The notes: generated from the sequence alone by a model not told the origin. A stretch of 64,000 bases of DNA from Massilia terrae (GCF_024753145.1 NZ_JANUGU010000003.1:310001-374000), one strand, 5' to 3'. Shown: positions 9,596 to 18,588, counted from the first letter of the stretch. Numbers and translations are program-made.

Positions 9596-9981
9596 AGCCG
9601 CGGCCTCGGCACCAGCTGCACCAGCTTGACGATGCGGCGGTTGGGATTCTCGACGTCGAACACCGACACCTCGACCCGCCGCAGCAGCGGGTTCGGGCTG
9701 GTGAACACGTCTTCCTGGCACACCAGCTTGAGGTCGCCTTGCGGGCAGTCGAACACGCGCTTGCCGACGTCGGGGAATTCCTGGCCGAGGCGGATCTGCA
9801 CCAAGCGGTTCTCGGCCGACCAGGTGGCCATCATGGCGGCGCGCAGGCCGGCGCTGTTCTGCGTCAGGCTGCCCACCGCGCGCAGGCCGGCGCCGAGCGC
9901 GGTGCCGACGATGACCAGCGCCACCAGCACCTCCAGCAGGGTGAAGCCGCGTTGGGCTTGGTGGGAGCGCGCCATCGTCAT
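9592..9981 (-). CDS. gspI: Type II secretion minor pseudopilin GspI
   Basis: A 129-residue minor pseudopilin with short leader MTMARSHQAQRG and helix FTLLEVLVALVIVGTALG. Cleavage is expected between Gly12 and Phe13, and Glu is at +5. The C-terminal T2SSI domain (ENRLVQIRLGQEFPDVG) is the canonical signature. It is coupled by ATGA overlaps to gspH upstream and gspJ downstream. Confidence 0.95.
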   Translation of the reverse strand: MTMARSHQAQRGFTLLEVLVALVIVGTALGAGLRAVGSLTQNSAGLRAAMMATWSAENRLVQIRLGQEFPDVGKRVFDCPQGDLKLVCQEDVFTSPNPLLRRVEVSVFDVENPNRRIVKLVQLVPRPRL

Positions 9982-10460
9982 TCGACCGTGAAGTGGCCGA
10001 CCCCGTCGGCGTGGATGGCGACGCGGTTGTCGCCGCTGGCCAGGGTCAGCACGAAGGGTTTGTCGACCGGCTCGCGGCCGAAGGTGATGCGCAAGGTGCT
10101 GCCGCTGCCGCTGCCGGGCGGCGGGTCGAGCATCAGGTTCACCGGCGGATTCTTGAAGGCGCGTTCGCGCAGCAGGTCGTCGTTGACGATCGGGGCCCAG
10201 CCCTTGTCGCCGCGGACGAGGAAGTGATAGCGGTCGGAATCGGCTTCGAAGCTGACCAGGCGGTTGCGCACGATCGCCTCGTCACGCGCCAGTTGCAGCA
10301 GCAGGGCGATGCGCTGAGCTTCCTTCTGCAGGTCCTGGCGCGGACTCGGAAGCGCGTTCAGCGTAGCCAGCCCCAGCGTGATGCCAATGATGACCATCAC
10401 GACCAGCAGCTCCACCAGGGTGAAGCCGGAATGCTTGCGTGCCGCCCGCTGGTCCGGCAT
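9978..10460 (-). CDS. gspH: Type II secretion minor pseudopilin GspH
   Basis: A 160-residue pseudopilin with leader MPDQRAARKHSG and helix FTLVELLVVMVIIGITLG, followed by the GspH domain (RIALLLQLARDEAIVRNR). It overlaps gspI by ATGA and sits 8 bp after the gspG stop. Length and motif order are normal for a GspH pseudopilin. Confidence 0.95.
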   Translation of the reverse strand: MPDQRAARKHSGFTLVELLVVMVIIGITLGLATLNALPSPRQDLQKEAQRIALLLQLARDEAIVRNRLVSFEADSDRYHFLVRGDKGWAPIVNDDLLRERAFKNPPVNLMLDPPPGSGSGSTLRITFGREPVDKPFVLTLASGDNRVAIHADGVGHFTVE

Positions 10461-10468
10461 TGGGCTCC

Positions 10469-10915
10469 TTACTTGCTTTCCCAGGAGCCGATGTCGGCGT
10501 CTTCGCCGGTGCCGCCCGGCTGGCCGTCGCCGCCGTAGGAGAACACATCGACTTCGCCGTGGATGCCCGGCGACAGGTACTGGTACTGGTTACCCCACGG
10601 GTCCTTCGGCAGGCGTTCGAGATAGCCGCCTTCCTTCCAGCCGTTGGCGGCCGGGCCGGAGGTCGGCTTCTGCACCAGCGCCTGCAGGCCCTGTTCGGTG
10701 GTCGGGTAGCGCTGGTTGTCCAGCTTGTACAGCTTGAGCGCCTGCATGATGGTGGAGATGTCCACGCGCGCCGCGGTCTGGCGCGATTCGCCGGTGCGGC
10801 CCAGCAGCTTGGGCACCACTAGGGCGCCGAGGATGCCGATGATGACCACGACAACCATGATCTCGACGAGGGTGAAGCCGCGCTGGCGCAAACTGCGTTT
10901 GGAGTCGTTTCGCAT
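10469..10915 (-). CDS. gspG: Type II secretion major pseudopilin GspG
   Basis: A 148-residue major pseudopilin and the first gene of the minus-strand operon. Prepilin leader RQRG is followed by FTLVEIMVVVVIIGILGALV. The calcium-binding C-terminal domain is recognisable (RYPTTEQGLQALV, DPWGNQYQYLSPG, and FSYGGDGQPGGTGEDADIGSW). It is the most conserved component of the system, and all signature residues are seen. The ATG at 10,915 is the only sensible start. Its promoter must lie between 10,916 and 11,036. Confidence 0.97.
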   Translation of the reverse strand: MRNDSKRSLRQRGFTLVEIMVVVVIIGILGALVVPKLLGRTGESRQTAARVDISTIMQALKLYKLDNQRYPTTEQGLQALVQKPTSGPAANGWKEGGYLERLPKDPWGNQYQYLSPGIHGEVDVFSYGGDGQPGGTGEDADIGSWESK

Positions 10916-11036
10916 ATTGATGGATTATGGGTCGGTACAAGCGACGTAGTATAAGACCGATCGGCCAAGGCAGCTATCGGTGGCGGGTCACCAATTGTAA
11001 GTCAGCTGTGACAGCCGTGCATTGCTTAACAGTGTG
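10916..11036 (-). promoter_or_regulatory. Intergenic promoter region of the gsp operon
   Basis: A 121-bp gap between moeB and gspG on minus. Read on minus, TATACT (10,953-10,948) is a possible -10 box; no good -35 is seen. It is the likely main promoter of gspG-C, because every downstream gsp junction overlaps or is shorter than 20 bp. Confidence 0.35.
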
Positions 11037-11789
11037 CTATGGACGCCCGGCGCAGACCTGGCATGCGTCATTACGCGCGACAGCGATGCTGGTCCATTCC
11101 ATCGAGCGGCCATCGAGCAGCAGCAGGCGTCCCGCCAGCGATTCGCCGATGCCGATGATCAACTTCATCGCTTCGGCCGCCTGCATCGCGCCGACCACGC
11201 CGACCAGCGGCGCGAACACGCCCATGGTGCTGCAGGCCACGTCCTCGAACTTGCCGTCTTCGGGGAACAGGCAGGCGTAGCAGGGGCTGGCGGCGGCGCG
11301 CGGGTCGTACACCGACAGCTGGCCGTCGAAGCGGATCACGGCGCCCGAGACCAGCGGCACGCCGGCCGCGAAGCAGGCGCGGTTGACGGCGTGGCGGGTG
11401 GCGAAGTTGTCGCTGCAATCGAGCACGACGGTGGCGCTTTTCACCAGCGCGGCCAGGCGTTCGCCCGCCACGCGTTCGCACAGGGCGGTCACTTCCACTT
11501 CGGGGTTAATGGCCAGCAGGGCGTCGCGGCCGGACTCGGCTTTGGGGCGGCCGATGCGGGCGCTGGTGTGCATGATCTGGCGCTGCAGATTGGTCAGGTC
11601 GACCTCGTCGTCGTCGACCAGGGTGATGTGGCCGACGCCGCCGGAAGCCAGGTACAGCGCGGCCGGCGAACCGAGGCCGCCGGCGCCGATCACCAGCGCA
11701 TGCGCGCCAAGCAGCTTCTGCTGGCCTTCGATGCCGATCTCGTCCAGCAGGATGTGGCGGGAGTAGCGCAGCAGTTGGTTGTCGTTCAT
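11037..11789 (-). CDS. moeB: Molybdopterin-synthase adenylyltransferase (HesA/MoeB/ThiF family)
   Basis: A 250-residue E1-like enzyme that adenylates the C-terminal Gly of MoaD, and possibly ThiS. The ATP-binding loop GAGGLGSPAALYLASGGVG, LVDDDEVDLTNLQRQ with the Arg finger, and the DCSDNF Mg-binding motif are all present. Two CxxC pairs (CYAC near residue 172 and CQVC near the C-terminus) form the structural zinc site. There is no C-terminal rhodanese domain, so this is the short bacterial MoeB type. It lies upstream of the gsp operon on the same strand. Confidence 0.93.
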   Translation of the reverse strand: MNDNQLLRYSRHILLDEIGIEGQQKLLGAHALVIGAGGLGSPAALYLASGGVGHITLVDDDEVDLTNLQRQIMHTSARIGRPKAESGRDALLAINPEVEVTALCERVAGERLAALVKSATVVLDCSDNFATRHAVNRACFAAGVPLVSGAVIRFDGQLSVYDPRAAASPCYACLFPEDGKFEDVACSTMGVFAPLVGVVGAMQAAEAMKLIIGIGESLAGRLLLLDGRSMEWTSIAVARNDACQVCAGRP

Positions 11790-11828
11790 GGTGCTATTTA
11801 TGCAAAATATTGCATAACCACAGCCAGC

Positions 11829-11861
11829 CGTCGTTCCCGCGAAGGCGGGAACCCATGCTGA
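11829..11861 (+). repeat. REP element, unit A (first of an inverted pair)
   Basis: CGTCGTTCCCGCGAAGGCGG followed by GAACCCATGCTGAG forms a hairpin GTTCCCGC/GCGGGAAC. The same sequence family recurs at 55,557-55,793 and 9,547-9,574. Confidence 0.75.
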
Positions 11862-11907
11862 GATGGCGGGCCTGCAGCTCTCAACGTATCGATAGCGCGA
11901 AGGTTCT

Positions 11908-11936
11908 ATGGGTCCCCGCCGTCGCGGGGACGACGG
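11908..11936 (-). repeat. REP element, unit B (inverted partner)
   Basis: ATGGGTCCCCGCCGTCGCGG followed by GGACGACGG is the inverse of unit A with paired changes (GGGGAC for GGGAAC). The two units flank about 46 bp between moeB and ctpA and form a REP doublet. Confidence 0.75.
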
Positions 11937-11951
11937 TTCAAGATCAGCCGC

Positions 11952-13448
11952 TTATTTTTTCTTCACCGGAGCGGCCGACGCCCCCTTCAGCTCCACCGGC
12001 TTCTGCTCCGTCCCCGGCAGCTCTTTCGGCGCCGGCCCCTCGACCGCATCATCGGCCTTGGCCAGCTTCACCGGCAGTCCCTTGAAGTGGTTGATCGCCT
12101 GCACCAGCTGGAAGTCGTCCTTGCTGCCGTACTCGGTCGGCTTGTGATTCTTGAGCAAGGCCAGCGCCTGCTGCTCTTCCTCCACCTCGTCGCGCTGCCT
12201 GGTCTTGACCATCTTGACGTTGCTGCCCGTGGTGTCGTTCTGCAGGTGATGGTCGAGGTCGGCCTCGCGCACGCGCAGCGCGTTCAGGCCATCGCCGTCC
12301 GCCGACTCGTCCACCGCCATGTCCGGCACGATGCCGGTGGCCTGGATCGAGCGGCCTTTCGGCGTGTAGTAGCGCGCAGTGGTGATCTTGACCGCGGTGT
12401 CCGGCGACAGCTGGCGCAGCGTCTGCACCGAGCCCTTGCCGAAGGTCTGGCTGCCCATCACGATGGCGCGCTTGTAGTCCTGCAGCGCGCCGGCCACGAT
12501 CTCGGAGGCCGAGGCCGAACCGGTGTTGACCAGCACCACCATCGGCACCTGCTTGAGCGCCGCCGGCAGCTTGGCCAGCGGATCGCCCGCGCCCACCGCG
12601 TAGAAGTCGCGGCGGCCGTAGAAGGTCTGGTTGGAATCCGGCAGCTGGCCCTTGGTCGAGACGATCACCTGGTCCTTCGGCAGGAAGGCAGTCGAGACCC
12701 CGATCGCGCTCGGCAGCAGGCCGCCCGGGTCGTCGCGCAGGTCCAGCACCAGGCCCTTGATGTTCGGGTTCTGGGCGTACAGCGCGCTGGTTTTCTTGAC
12801 CAGCTCGTCCACGGTTTCTTCCTGGAACTGGCTGATGCGCACCCAGGCGTAGCCGGGCTCAAGCAGCTTGGCCTTGACGCTGGCGACGTGGATTTCCTCG
12901 CGCGTGACCGGCACCACCCACGGTTTGTCGTCGCCGCGGCGGGCGATGGTGACCGTGACCTTGGTGTGCGGCGCGCCGCGCATCTTGTTGATCGCCTCGT
13001 CCAGCGACAGGCCCTTGACCGGCGTGTTGTCGATACGGGTGATCAGGTCGCCCGCCTTGATGCCGGCGCGCCAGGCCGGCGAATCCTCGATCGGCGACAC
13101 CACTTTCACGTAGCCGTCTTCCATCGCGACCTCGATGCCCAGGCCGACGAACTTGCCGGCCATGGTTTCCTGCATCTCGCGGAAGGCTTTCTTGTCCAGG
13201 TAGACCGAGTGCGGGTCGAGCGAGGACACCATGCCGGCGATCGCGTCGGACAGCAGCTTCTTGTCGTCGACCGGCTCGACGTAATCGGTCTTGATCAGGC
13301 CGTACACGTCGGCCAGCTGGCGCAGCTCGTCCAGCGGCAGCGGCGAGCCCACGTCTTTCTGCGCGAATGCGGAAAACTGGAAAGTGGCGGCCACGCCAGC
13401 CACCACGCCGAAGCCGATCAGGCCGAAGTTCTTCAGTTTCTTACCCAT
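11952..13448 (-). CDS. ctpA: Carboxy-terminal processing protease (S41 family)
   Basis: A 498-residue periplasmic serine protease. An N-terminal membrane anchor or uncleaved signal (FGLIGFGVVAGVAATFQFSAFA) is followed by a PDZ domain (VSPIEDSPAWRAGIKAGD) and the S41 catalytic core with Ser in GSASASEIVAG and Lys in QTFGKGSVQ. The C-terminus is Lys/Pro/Ala-rich. CtpA proteases trim periplasmic or peptidoglycan-related proteins and often work beside EnvC/M23 factors. Here the envC-like gene lies 41 bp upstream on the same strand, so the pair is probably one operon. Confidence 0.93.
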   Translation of the reverse strand: MGKKLKNFGLIGFGVVAGVAATFQFSAFAQKDVGSPLPLDELRQLADVYGLIKTDYVEPVDDKKLLSDAIAGMVSSLDPHSVYLDKKAFREMQETMAGKFVGLGIEVAMEDGYVKVVSPIEDSPAWRAGIKAGDLITRIDNTPVKGLSLDEAINKMRGAPHTKVTVTIARRGDDKPWVVPVTREEIHVASVKAKLLEPGYAWVRISQFQEETVDELVKKTSALYAQNPNIKGLVLDLRDDPGGLLPSAIGVSTAFLPKDQVIVSTKGQLPDSNQTFYGRRDFYAVGAGDPLAKLPAALKQVPMVVLVNTGSASASEIVAGALQDYKRAIVMGSQTFGKGSVQTLRQLSPDTAVKITTARYYTPKGRSIQATGIVPDMAVDESADGDGLNALRVREADLDHHLQNDTTGSNVKMVKTRQRDEVEEEQQALALLKNHKPTEYGSKDDFQLVQAINHFKGLPVKLAKADDAVEGPAPKELPGTEQKPVELKGASAAPVKKK

Positions 13449-13489
13449 CGTCTTTACCCTTTCTTACACCAGCTTGCGGGCGTTTCTCG

Positions 13490-14890
13490 TCAAAAATGAA
13501 CCCAGGTCTGCGGATCGAAGGGCTTGCCCTTGTACAGCAACGAGAAAAACAATCCGGATACCTCCACGCCGCCGGTGTTGCCGGCGGTAGCGATCGGCTC
13601 GCCCGCCTTTACCATATCACCTTCGCGCTTCAGCAGGGACTGGTTATATCCGTAAATCGACAAATAGGCGCCGCCGTGGTCGATGATAATCATGTTCCCG
13701 TATCCGCGCATCCAGGCCGCATGCACCACCCGTCCGGGGCCGGTCGCGCGCACCTCCGCGCCCTCCGGCGCCTTGATGAACATGCCCTGCCAGGCCGGGC
13801 CGCCTTCGGGACGCTTGGAGCCGAAGCGGGCCTCGATCTTGCCGTCGATCGGCGCCGCCAGCTTGCCGCGCAGGCTGGCGAAGGCGCCGTCCGGCACCGG
13901 CGGCAGGATGTTCGGCGCCGGCTCGCTCTTCACCGGCGCCGGCTTTTCCTCGACCACTTTCGGCGGTTCCGGTTCCGGCAGCGGCTTGGCGCCCGGCTTG
14001 CCCTGCTGCGCCAGCCGTTCGCGTTCGGCCTTGGCGCGCGCCAGCGCGGCCGCTTTCGCTTCGGCCTCGGCCTTGGCGCGGGCGGCGGCCAGCGCTTCCT
14101 GGCGCTTGCGTTCCGCGGCCGCGGCCAGTTCCTGCTGGCGGATGATCTTGGTCAGCTGGTCGACCATGCCGGCCAGGCGCTTGTCGTCCTGCTCCAGCTT
14201 GCTGGCCTGCTTGCGCTGGCTGGCCAGCTTGGTCGACAGCGAAGCCAGCAGGGTCGCGCGGCGGCCTTTTTCCTGCTCCAGCTTGGACTTGGCGTCGCGC
14301 TTGTCCTGCTCGATTTCTTCCAGCTCGTCCTTGGCTTCCTGCACCTTGTCGCGGTTGGCCTCGACCTGGGCCAGGTTGGCGCGCAGCGATTCCAGCAGCT
14401 TGGCGCGTGCCTTGGACACGTAGGCCATCATCTGCAGGTCGCGGTTGATGCGGTTCGGGTTGTCGCCCGACAGCAGCAGCTTGATGCGGTCCTCGTTGCC
14501 GGCCACGTAATGCTGGCGCAGCAGCTTGGTCAGCTGCTGCTTCTGGGTCTCGATGGTCTTGGCCAGGCGCTCTTGCTCGTCGGCCAGCGACTGCAGCTTG
14601 GCATTGGTGTCCAGCTGCTCCTGCTTGAGGTCGTGCAGGGCGCGGTTAGCGTCCGAGATCGCGCTTTCCGATTCGGCCAGGGCGTCGCTGGCGTCGTCCT
14701 TGGCGCTTTCGGTGCGGTCGATCTCTTTCTGCAAAGCCTGTTGCTGCTGCTGGATGCCGGCCCGGCGCGCCTCGGCCGCGGCCTTCTGCTTGGCGCGTTC
14801 GGTGACGCGCGCGTGGGCATTGCCGGCGCAGGCCAGCGCCAGCAGCGCACACAGGAGCGCGCTGCCGGACTTCGGGACGAACGAACGCAA
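13490..14890 (-). CDS. envC: EnvC-like murein hydrolase activator (degenerate LytM/M23)
   Basis: A 466-residue periplasmic protein with a signal peptide (LLCALLALACAGNAHA), a long coiled coil (about residues 30-255, rich in Glu/Lys/Gln) and a C-terminal M23/LytM domain (about 345-466: APIDGKIEARFGSKR, GNMIIIDHGG). The zinc ligands of active LytM enzymes are not all kept, since the HxH motif is replaced by GLFFSLLY. It should therefore activate amidases during cell division rather than cut peptidoglycan. It lies between gpmA and ctpA on minus, 1 bp after the gpmA stop. Confidence 0.9.
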   Translation of the reverse strand: MRSFVPKSGSALLCALLALACAGNAHARVTERAKQKAAAEARRAGIQQQQQALQKEIDRTESAKDDASDALAESESAISDANRALHDLKQEQLDTNAKLQSLADEQERLAKTIETQKQQLTKLLRQHYVAGNEDRIKLLLSGDNPNRINRDLQMMAYVSKARAKLLESLRANLAQVEANRDKVQEAKDELEEIEQDKRDAKSKLEQEKGRRATLLASLSTKLASQRKQASKLEQDDKRLAGMVDQLTKIIRQQELAAAAERKRQEALAAARAKAEAEAKAAALARAKAERERLAQQGKPGAKPLPEPEPPKVVEEKPAPVKSEPAPNILPPVPDGAFASLRGKLAAPIDGKIEARFGSKRPEGGPAWQGMFIKAPEGAEVRATGPGRVVHAAWMRGYGNMIIIDHGGAYLSIYGYNQSLLKREGDMVKAGEPIATAGNTGGVEVSGLFFSLLYKGKPFDPQTWVHF

Positions 14891-14891
14891 G

Positions 14892-15638
14892 TTACTTGGC
14901 CTTCCCTTGATTGGCCACGGCCGCCTGCGCGGCGGCGATCGCGGCCGGGTCGCCCAGGTAGTAGTGGCGGATCGGCTTCAGGTCCTTGTCCAGTTCGTAG
15001 ACCAGCGGCTGGCCGTTGGGGATGTTCAGGCCGACGATGTCGTGGTCGCTGATGCCGTCGAGCATCTTGATCAGGGCGCGCAGGCTGTTGCCGTGGGCCG
15101 AGATCAGGATCTTCTTGCCGGCCCGGATGGCCGGGGCCAGTTCCTCGTTCCAGCACGGCAGCACGCGCGCCACCGTATCCTTCAGGCATTCGGTCAGGGG
15201 GATCGCGTCCTTCGGCAGGCCGGCGTAGCGCGGATCATCGAACGAGGCGCGCGGATCGCCGGCTTCCAGCGCCGGCGGCGGGGTGTCGTAGCTGCGGCGC
15301 CAGACCAGCACCTGCTGGTCGCCGTATTTGGCGGCGGTCTCGCCCTTGTCCAGGCCCTGCAGTGCGCCGTAGTGGCGCTCGTTCAGGCGCCAGTCGTTCT
15401 TTACCGGCAGCCACATCAGGTCCATCTCGTCCATCGTCAGCCACAGGGTGCGCACGGCGCGCTTCAGGACCGAGGTGTAGGCCAGGTCGAAGGTGAAGCC
15501 GGCGTCTTTCAGCACCTGGCCGGCCATGCGGGCCTCGGCGCGGCCCTTCTCGGTCAGGTCGACGTCGGTCCAGCCGGTGAAGCGGTTTTCGAGGTTCCAG
15601 GTGGATTCGCCATGGCGCATGAATACGATTTTGTACAT
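14892..15638 (-). CDS. gpmA: 2,3-bisphosphoglycerate-dependent phosphoglycerate mutase
   Basis: A 248-residue glycolytic enzyme that interconverts 3- and 2-phosphoglycerate. The catalytic RHGES motif has its phospho-accepting His at residue 9. [11 protein letters not shown] and [10 protein letters not shown] (second catalytic His) are all present. Length is normal for the cofactor-dependent enzyme. It is divergent from the rhodanese gene and probably heads the gpmA-envC-ctpA operon. Confidence 0.97.
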   Translation of the reverse strand: MYKIVFMRHGESTWNLENRFTGWTDVDLTEKGRAEARMAGQVLKDAGFTFDLAYTSVLKRAVRTLWLTMDEMDLMWLPVKNDWRLNERHYGALQGLDKGETAAKYGDQQVLVWRRSYDTPPPALEAGDPRASFDDPRYAGLPKDAIPLTECLKDTVARVLPCWNEELAPAIRAGKKILISAHGNSLRALIKMLDGISDHDIVGLNIPNGQPLVYELDKDLKPIRHYYLGDPAAIAAAQAAVANQGKAK

Positions 15639-15689
15639 AAGCTGTCGGAAAGATTAAGAGTGCAAAAAATCTGGGATCGTCTTCTATTT

Positions 15690-15695
15690 TATAAT
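15690..15695 (+). promoter_or_regulatory. -10 box upstream of the rhodanese gene
   Basis: A perfect TATAAT lies 29 bp before the rhodanese ATG, in the 86-bp divergent region with gpmA. No convincing -35 hexamer is seen at normal spacing. Confidence 0.5.
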
Positions 15696-15724
15696 GCTCG
15701 GATTCACTTCTACCGGGACTGTAC

Positions 15725-16126
15725 GTGAAATTTATCCTTGACCATATTTTTGTCGTCGCCATCGCCGTCGTCTCGGGCCTGGGCCTGCTGTGGCCCGGCC
15801 TGCGTCCGGCCGGCAAGCGCGCCACCCCGCTGCAAGCGACCCAGATCCTGAACCGCGGCAAAGCCACGGTACTGGACGTGCGCAGCGCCGACGAGTTTGC
15901 TGCGGGGCACATGCGCGACGCCAAACATATTCCGCTGGCAGACTTGGGCAATCGTCTGGCCGAACTCGAAAAGGCCAAGGCCCGTCCCGTCATCGTCGTG
16001 TGCCAGAGCGGCGCACGCTCGGACAAGGCGGTGCGCCAGCTGGCCGCCGCCGGCTTCACGGAGGTCTGGAGCCTCGATGGCGGCCTCGCCGCCTGGCAAG
16101 CCGCCGGCCTGCCCGTGATCAAATAA
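15725..16126 (+). CDS. Membrane-anchored rhodanese-like sulfurtransferase
   Basis: A 133-residue protein. An N-terminal membrane helix (HIFVVAIAVVSGLGLLWPG) is followed by one rhodanese domain with active-site loop CQSGARS (Cys near residue 97) and LDVRSADEFAAGHMRDA. It probably handles sulfane sulfur at the membrane. It is followed by grxC after 23 bp and then secB, an arrangement common in Burkholderiales. The ATG start follows GTAC, with only a weak RBS. Confidence 0.9.
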   Translation: MKFILDHIFVVAIAVVSGLGLLWPGLRPAGKRATPLQATQILNRGKATVLDVRSADEFAAGHMRDAKHIPLADLGNRLAELEKAKARPVIVVCQSGARSDKAVRQLAAAGFTEVWSLDGGLAAWQAAGLPVIK

Positions 16127-16149
16127 ACCAGGATTTGGAAGGAAAGCTT

Positions 16150-16413
16150 ATGTCTGCACACGTCGTTCTCTATCACACCGCCGCCTGTCCCTATTGCGTC
16201 CGCGCCGAGCGCCTGCTCGAAGCCAAGGGCGTGAAAGACATCGAGCGCATCCGCGTCGACCTCGACCCGGAACAGCGCCAGATCATGATGCAGCGCACCG
16301 GCCGCCGCACCGTGCCGCAGATCTACGTGGGCGAGACCCACGTCGGCGGTTTCGACGACCTGTATGCGCTCGATCAGGCCGGACGCCTGGATCCGCTGTT
16401 AAATGGCGGCTGA
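16150..16413 (+). CDS. grxC: Glutaredoxin 3
   Basis: An 87-residue dithiol glutaredoxin with active site CPYC (residues 14-17), the cis-Pro motif TVPQIYV and the GSH-binding GGFDDLYAL. It reduces protein disulfides with glutathione. RBS GGAAGGAAAGC precedes the ATG. It is co-transcribed with the rhodanese gene upstream; secB follows after a 128-bp leader that contains its own promoter-like sequence. Confidence 0.95.
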   Translation: MSAHVVLYHTAACPYCVRAERLLEAKGVKDIERIRVDLDPEQRQIMMQRTGRRTVPQIYVGETHVGGFDDLYALDQAGRLDPLLNGG

Positions 16414-16466
16414 TCGTTGAATTGACTGCGCGACAAAACCGTCTATTGTTCGTAAATTGATTTTGC

Positions 16467-16472
16467 TACAAT
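16467..16472 (+). promoter_or_regulatory. Putative secB promoter -10 box
   Basis: TACAAT lies 70 bp before the secB ATG, with TTGTTC at 16,446-16,451 as a weak -35 (15-bp spacing). Confidence 0.35.
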
Positions 16473-16500
16473 TGCCGTCGCGTTTATCCAATGCACACAT

Positions 16501-16530
16501 GAACGGCACTGCCGTTCTTCTTAATTTAAC
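16501..16530 (+). terminator. Small hairpin in the secB leader
   Basis: GAACGGC-ACT-GCCGTTC (7-bp stem, 3-nt loop) is followed by TTCTTAATTT. It may end the grxC transcript or act in the secB 5' leader, since it sits between the putative -10 box and the start codon. The T-run is interrupted. Confidence 0.45.
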
Positions 16531-16541
16531 GAAAGCGTTCC

Positions 16542-17003
16542 ATGGCTGACGAAAACCTGCAACCCGTATTTCAAATCCAGCGTGTCTACCTGAAGGACAT
16601 GTCCCTGGAACAACCTAACTCGCCGTCGATCTTCCTGGAGCAGGAAGCCCCGACCATCGAGGTGTCGCTGGACGTTGGCGCTGAGAGCATCGCCGAAGGC
16701 ATCTACGAATCCACCGTCACCATCACCGTGACCGCCAAGGTCAAGGACAAGGTTGCGTTCCTGGTCGAAGGCAAGCAGGCAGGCATCTTCGAAGCCCGCA
16801 ACATCCCGGCTGACCAGATGGATCCGCTGCTGGGCATCGGCTGCCCGAACATCGTGTACCCGTACCTGCGTTCGAACATCGCCGACGTGATCACCCGTGC
16901 AGGCTTCCCGCCGGTGCACCTGGCCGAGATCAACTTCGAAGCCTTCTACCAGCAGCGCCAGCAGGCAATGGCCGAGGCCGCAGCGGCCCAGCCGAAGCAG
17001 TAA
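16542..17003 (+). CDS. secB: Protein-export chaperone SecB
   Basis: A 153-residue tetrameric export chaperone that keeps preproteins unfolded and delivers them to SecA. The SecB fold is clear ([61 protein letters not shown]). The C-terminus is Gln/Ala-rich. It lies immediately before gpsA, as in many proteobacteria. The start ATG follows GAAAGCGTTCC. Confidence 0.97.
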   Translation: MADENLQPVFQIQRVYLKDMSLEQPNSPSIFLEQEAPTIEVSLDVGAESIAEGIYESTVTITVTAKVKDKVAFLVEGKQAGIFEARNIPADQMDPLLGIGCPNIVYPYLRSNIADVITRAGFPPVHLAEINFEAFYQQRQQAMAEAAAAQPKQ

Positions 17004-17089
17004 ACCACCCCGCATCCGGCGCCGGGCGGCTTGTTGCCCCTCGCGCCGGATCGCGCCCGCCATCCGGCCCCTCCTTTTGCCGGGTACTC

Positions 17090-18118
17090 ATGCACGACAC
17101 CAAACGACACAAGATTACCGTCCTCGGCGCTGGCGCCTGGGGGACAGCCGTTGCCATCGCCCTCGCCGCGCGTCATGACGTGCTGATGTGGGGCCGCCAT
17201 GCCGAGGCCATGGCCGCCACCGAGCGCGCCCGCGAGAACCTGGAATACCTGCCGGGCTTTCCGCTGCCGCCGGGCTTGCGCGTCACGTCCGATTTCGATG
17301 CCGCCGTCGGCCATGTGCTGCACGGCACCGACGACGAGCCGACGCTGCTGATCGCGGCCTGCCCGGTGGCCGGCCTGCGGCCGCTGATGGAAAAGCTCAA
17401 GGCATATCCGATCCCGAACGTGGTCTGGCTGTGCAAGGGCTTCGAATACGACACCGGCCTGCTGCCGCACCAGGTAGTGCGCGAAGTGCTGGGCGCTGCG
17501 GTGCCGGCGGCGGTGCTGTCCGGCCCCTCGTTCGCGCAGGAAGTGGCGCGCGGCCTGCCGTGCGCGCTGTCGGTGGCCTCCGATTCGCCCGCGCTGCGCG
17601 AGCGCGTGGTCGCGGCGGTGCATGGCGGCAGCATCCGCGTGTACGCCTGCGACGACATGGTCGGCGTGGAAGTCGGCGGCGCGGTCAAGAACATCCTCGC
17701 GATCGCCACCGGCGCGTCCGACGGGCTGGGGATGGGGCTGAACGCGCGTGCGGCCCTGATCACGCGCGGGCTGGCCGAGATCACCCGGCTCGGCATCGCG
17801 CTGGGCGCCAAGCCGGCCACCTTCATGGGGCTGACGGGGATGGGCGATCTGATCCTGACCTGCACCGGCGACCTGTCGCGCAACCGGCGCGTCGGCCTGG
17901 CGCTGGCGCAAGGCAAGGCGCTCGACACCATCATCGCGGAGCTGGGGCATGTGGCGGAAGGCGTGCCGTGTGCGAAGGCGGTGCGCGAACTGGCGGCCAA
18001 GCTCGGCGTCGATATGCCGATCACCAATGCGGTGGCCGGGGTATTGTTCGATGGGGTGAATGCGACGGTGATGGCGAAGCAGCTGATTGCGCGGGATCCG
18101 CGGAACGAGCTCGCTTAA
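17090..18118 (+). CDS. gpsA: NAD(P)-dependent glycerol-3-phosphate dehydrogenase
   Basis: A 342-residue cytoplasmic enzyme that makes sn-glycerol-3-phosphate for phospholipid synthesis. N-terminal Rossmann motif [10 protein letters not shown], the substrate-binding [16 protein letters not shown] with catalytic Lys, [12 protein letters not shown] and SRNRR are all visible. Length is typical. It follows secB by 86 bp and is closed by a strong inverted repeat at 18,138-18,171. Confidence 0.96.
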   Translation: MHDTKRHKITVLGAGAWGTAVAIALAARHDVLMWGRHAEAMAATERARENLEYLPGFPLPPGLRVTSDFDAAVGHVLHGTDDEPTLLIAACPVAGLRPLMEKLKAYPIPNVVWLCKGFEYDTGLLPHQVVREVLGAAVPAAVLSGPSFAQEVARGLPCALSVASDSPALRERVVAAVHGGSIRVYACDDMVGVEVGGAVKNILAIATGASDGLGMGLNARAALITRGLAEITRLGIALGAKPATFMGLTGMGDLILTCTGDLSRNRRVGLALAQGKALDTIIAELGHVAEGVPCAKAVRELAAKLGVDMPITNAVAGVLFDGVNATVMAKQLIARDPRNELA

Positions 18119-18137
18119 AGCTAACTCTGTTCATGCA

Positions 18138-18171
18138 AAATGGGGTTCCCGTGCACGTGGGAACCCCATTT
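18138..18171 (+). terminator. Terminator-like inverted repeat after gpsA
   Basis: AAATGGGGTTCCC-GTGCACGT-GGGAACCCCATTT has a perfect 13-bp stem. It lies between convergent gpsA and the cupin gene and can serve both strands, with A- and T-ends on each arm. The arms resemble the REP family (GGGTTCCC/GGGAACCC), so it may be REP-derived. Confidence 0.7.
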
Positions 18172-18196
18172 CCTCTGCACACCCGCGCACCGAAAC

Positions 18197-18574
18197 CTAA
18201 TTGGGCGCCCCCCGCGGATCCCTGGTCGGCCCACCACTGTTATCCCCCGGATGCAGCAAAATGGTCAGCAAGCCCACCGCATCCTTGTTCGCCCGCACCG
18301 AATGCGGCTCCCCACCGGCCAGGTAGACCATCTCGCTCGGCTGCAAAATGGTGGTGCGCCCGTGCGCATCAAACGCGATCTCGCCCTCCAGGCACAGCAA
18401 GGTCATCTCCCCCTCCACCCGATGCTCGGGCAGCGGCTTGTCCTTGGGGATGACCAGCCGGATCAGTTCCATATGCTCCGTCTTGATCAGCGCCACCGAG
18501 GTGAAATTCGCGATGTCGTCGCTGTCGCGCCTGAGCTTGATTCGTTCCCCCGATGCCGCATGCTGCAAAGCCAT
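18197..18574 (-). CDS. Small cupin-domain protein
   Basis: A 125-residue single-domain cupin with EHRVEGEMTLLCLEGEIAFD and the second motif YLAGGEPHSVRA, a beta-barrel fold that often binds a metal. The first metal motif is partly altered. No specific substrate can be given. The start was set at MALQHAASG, after the stop of the upstream DUF2461 gene and preceded by GGGGAG; the longer frame to 18,718 overlaps that gene. It is likely co-transcribed with DUF2461. Confidence 0.8.
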   Translation of the reverse strand: MALQHAASGERIKLRRDSDDIANFTSVALIKTEHMELIRLVIPKDKPLPEHRVEGEMTLLCLEGEIAFDAHGRTTILQPSEMVYLAGGEPHSVRANKDAVGLLTILLHPGDNSGGPTRDPRGAPN

Positions 18575-18588
18575 GTCGCTCTCCCCGT

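Noticed and set aside
9596..9721. Longer N-terminus for gspJ
   Set aside because: It overlaps gspI in another frame; the prepilin leader and ATGA overlap fix the start at 9,595.
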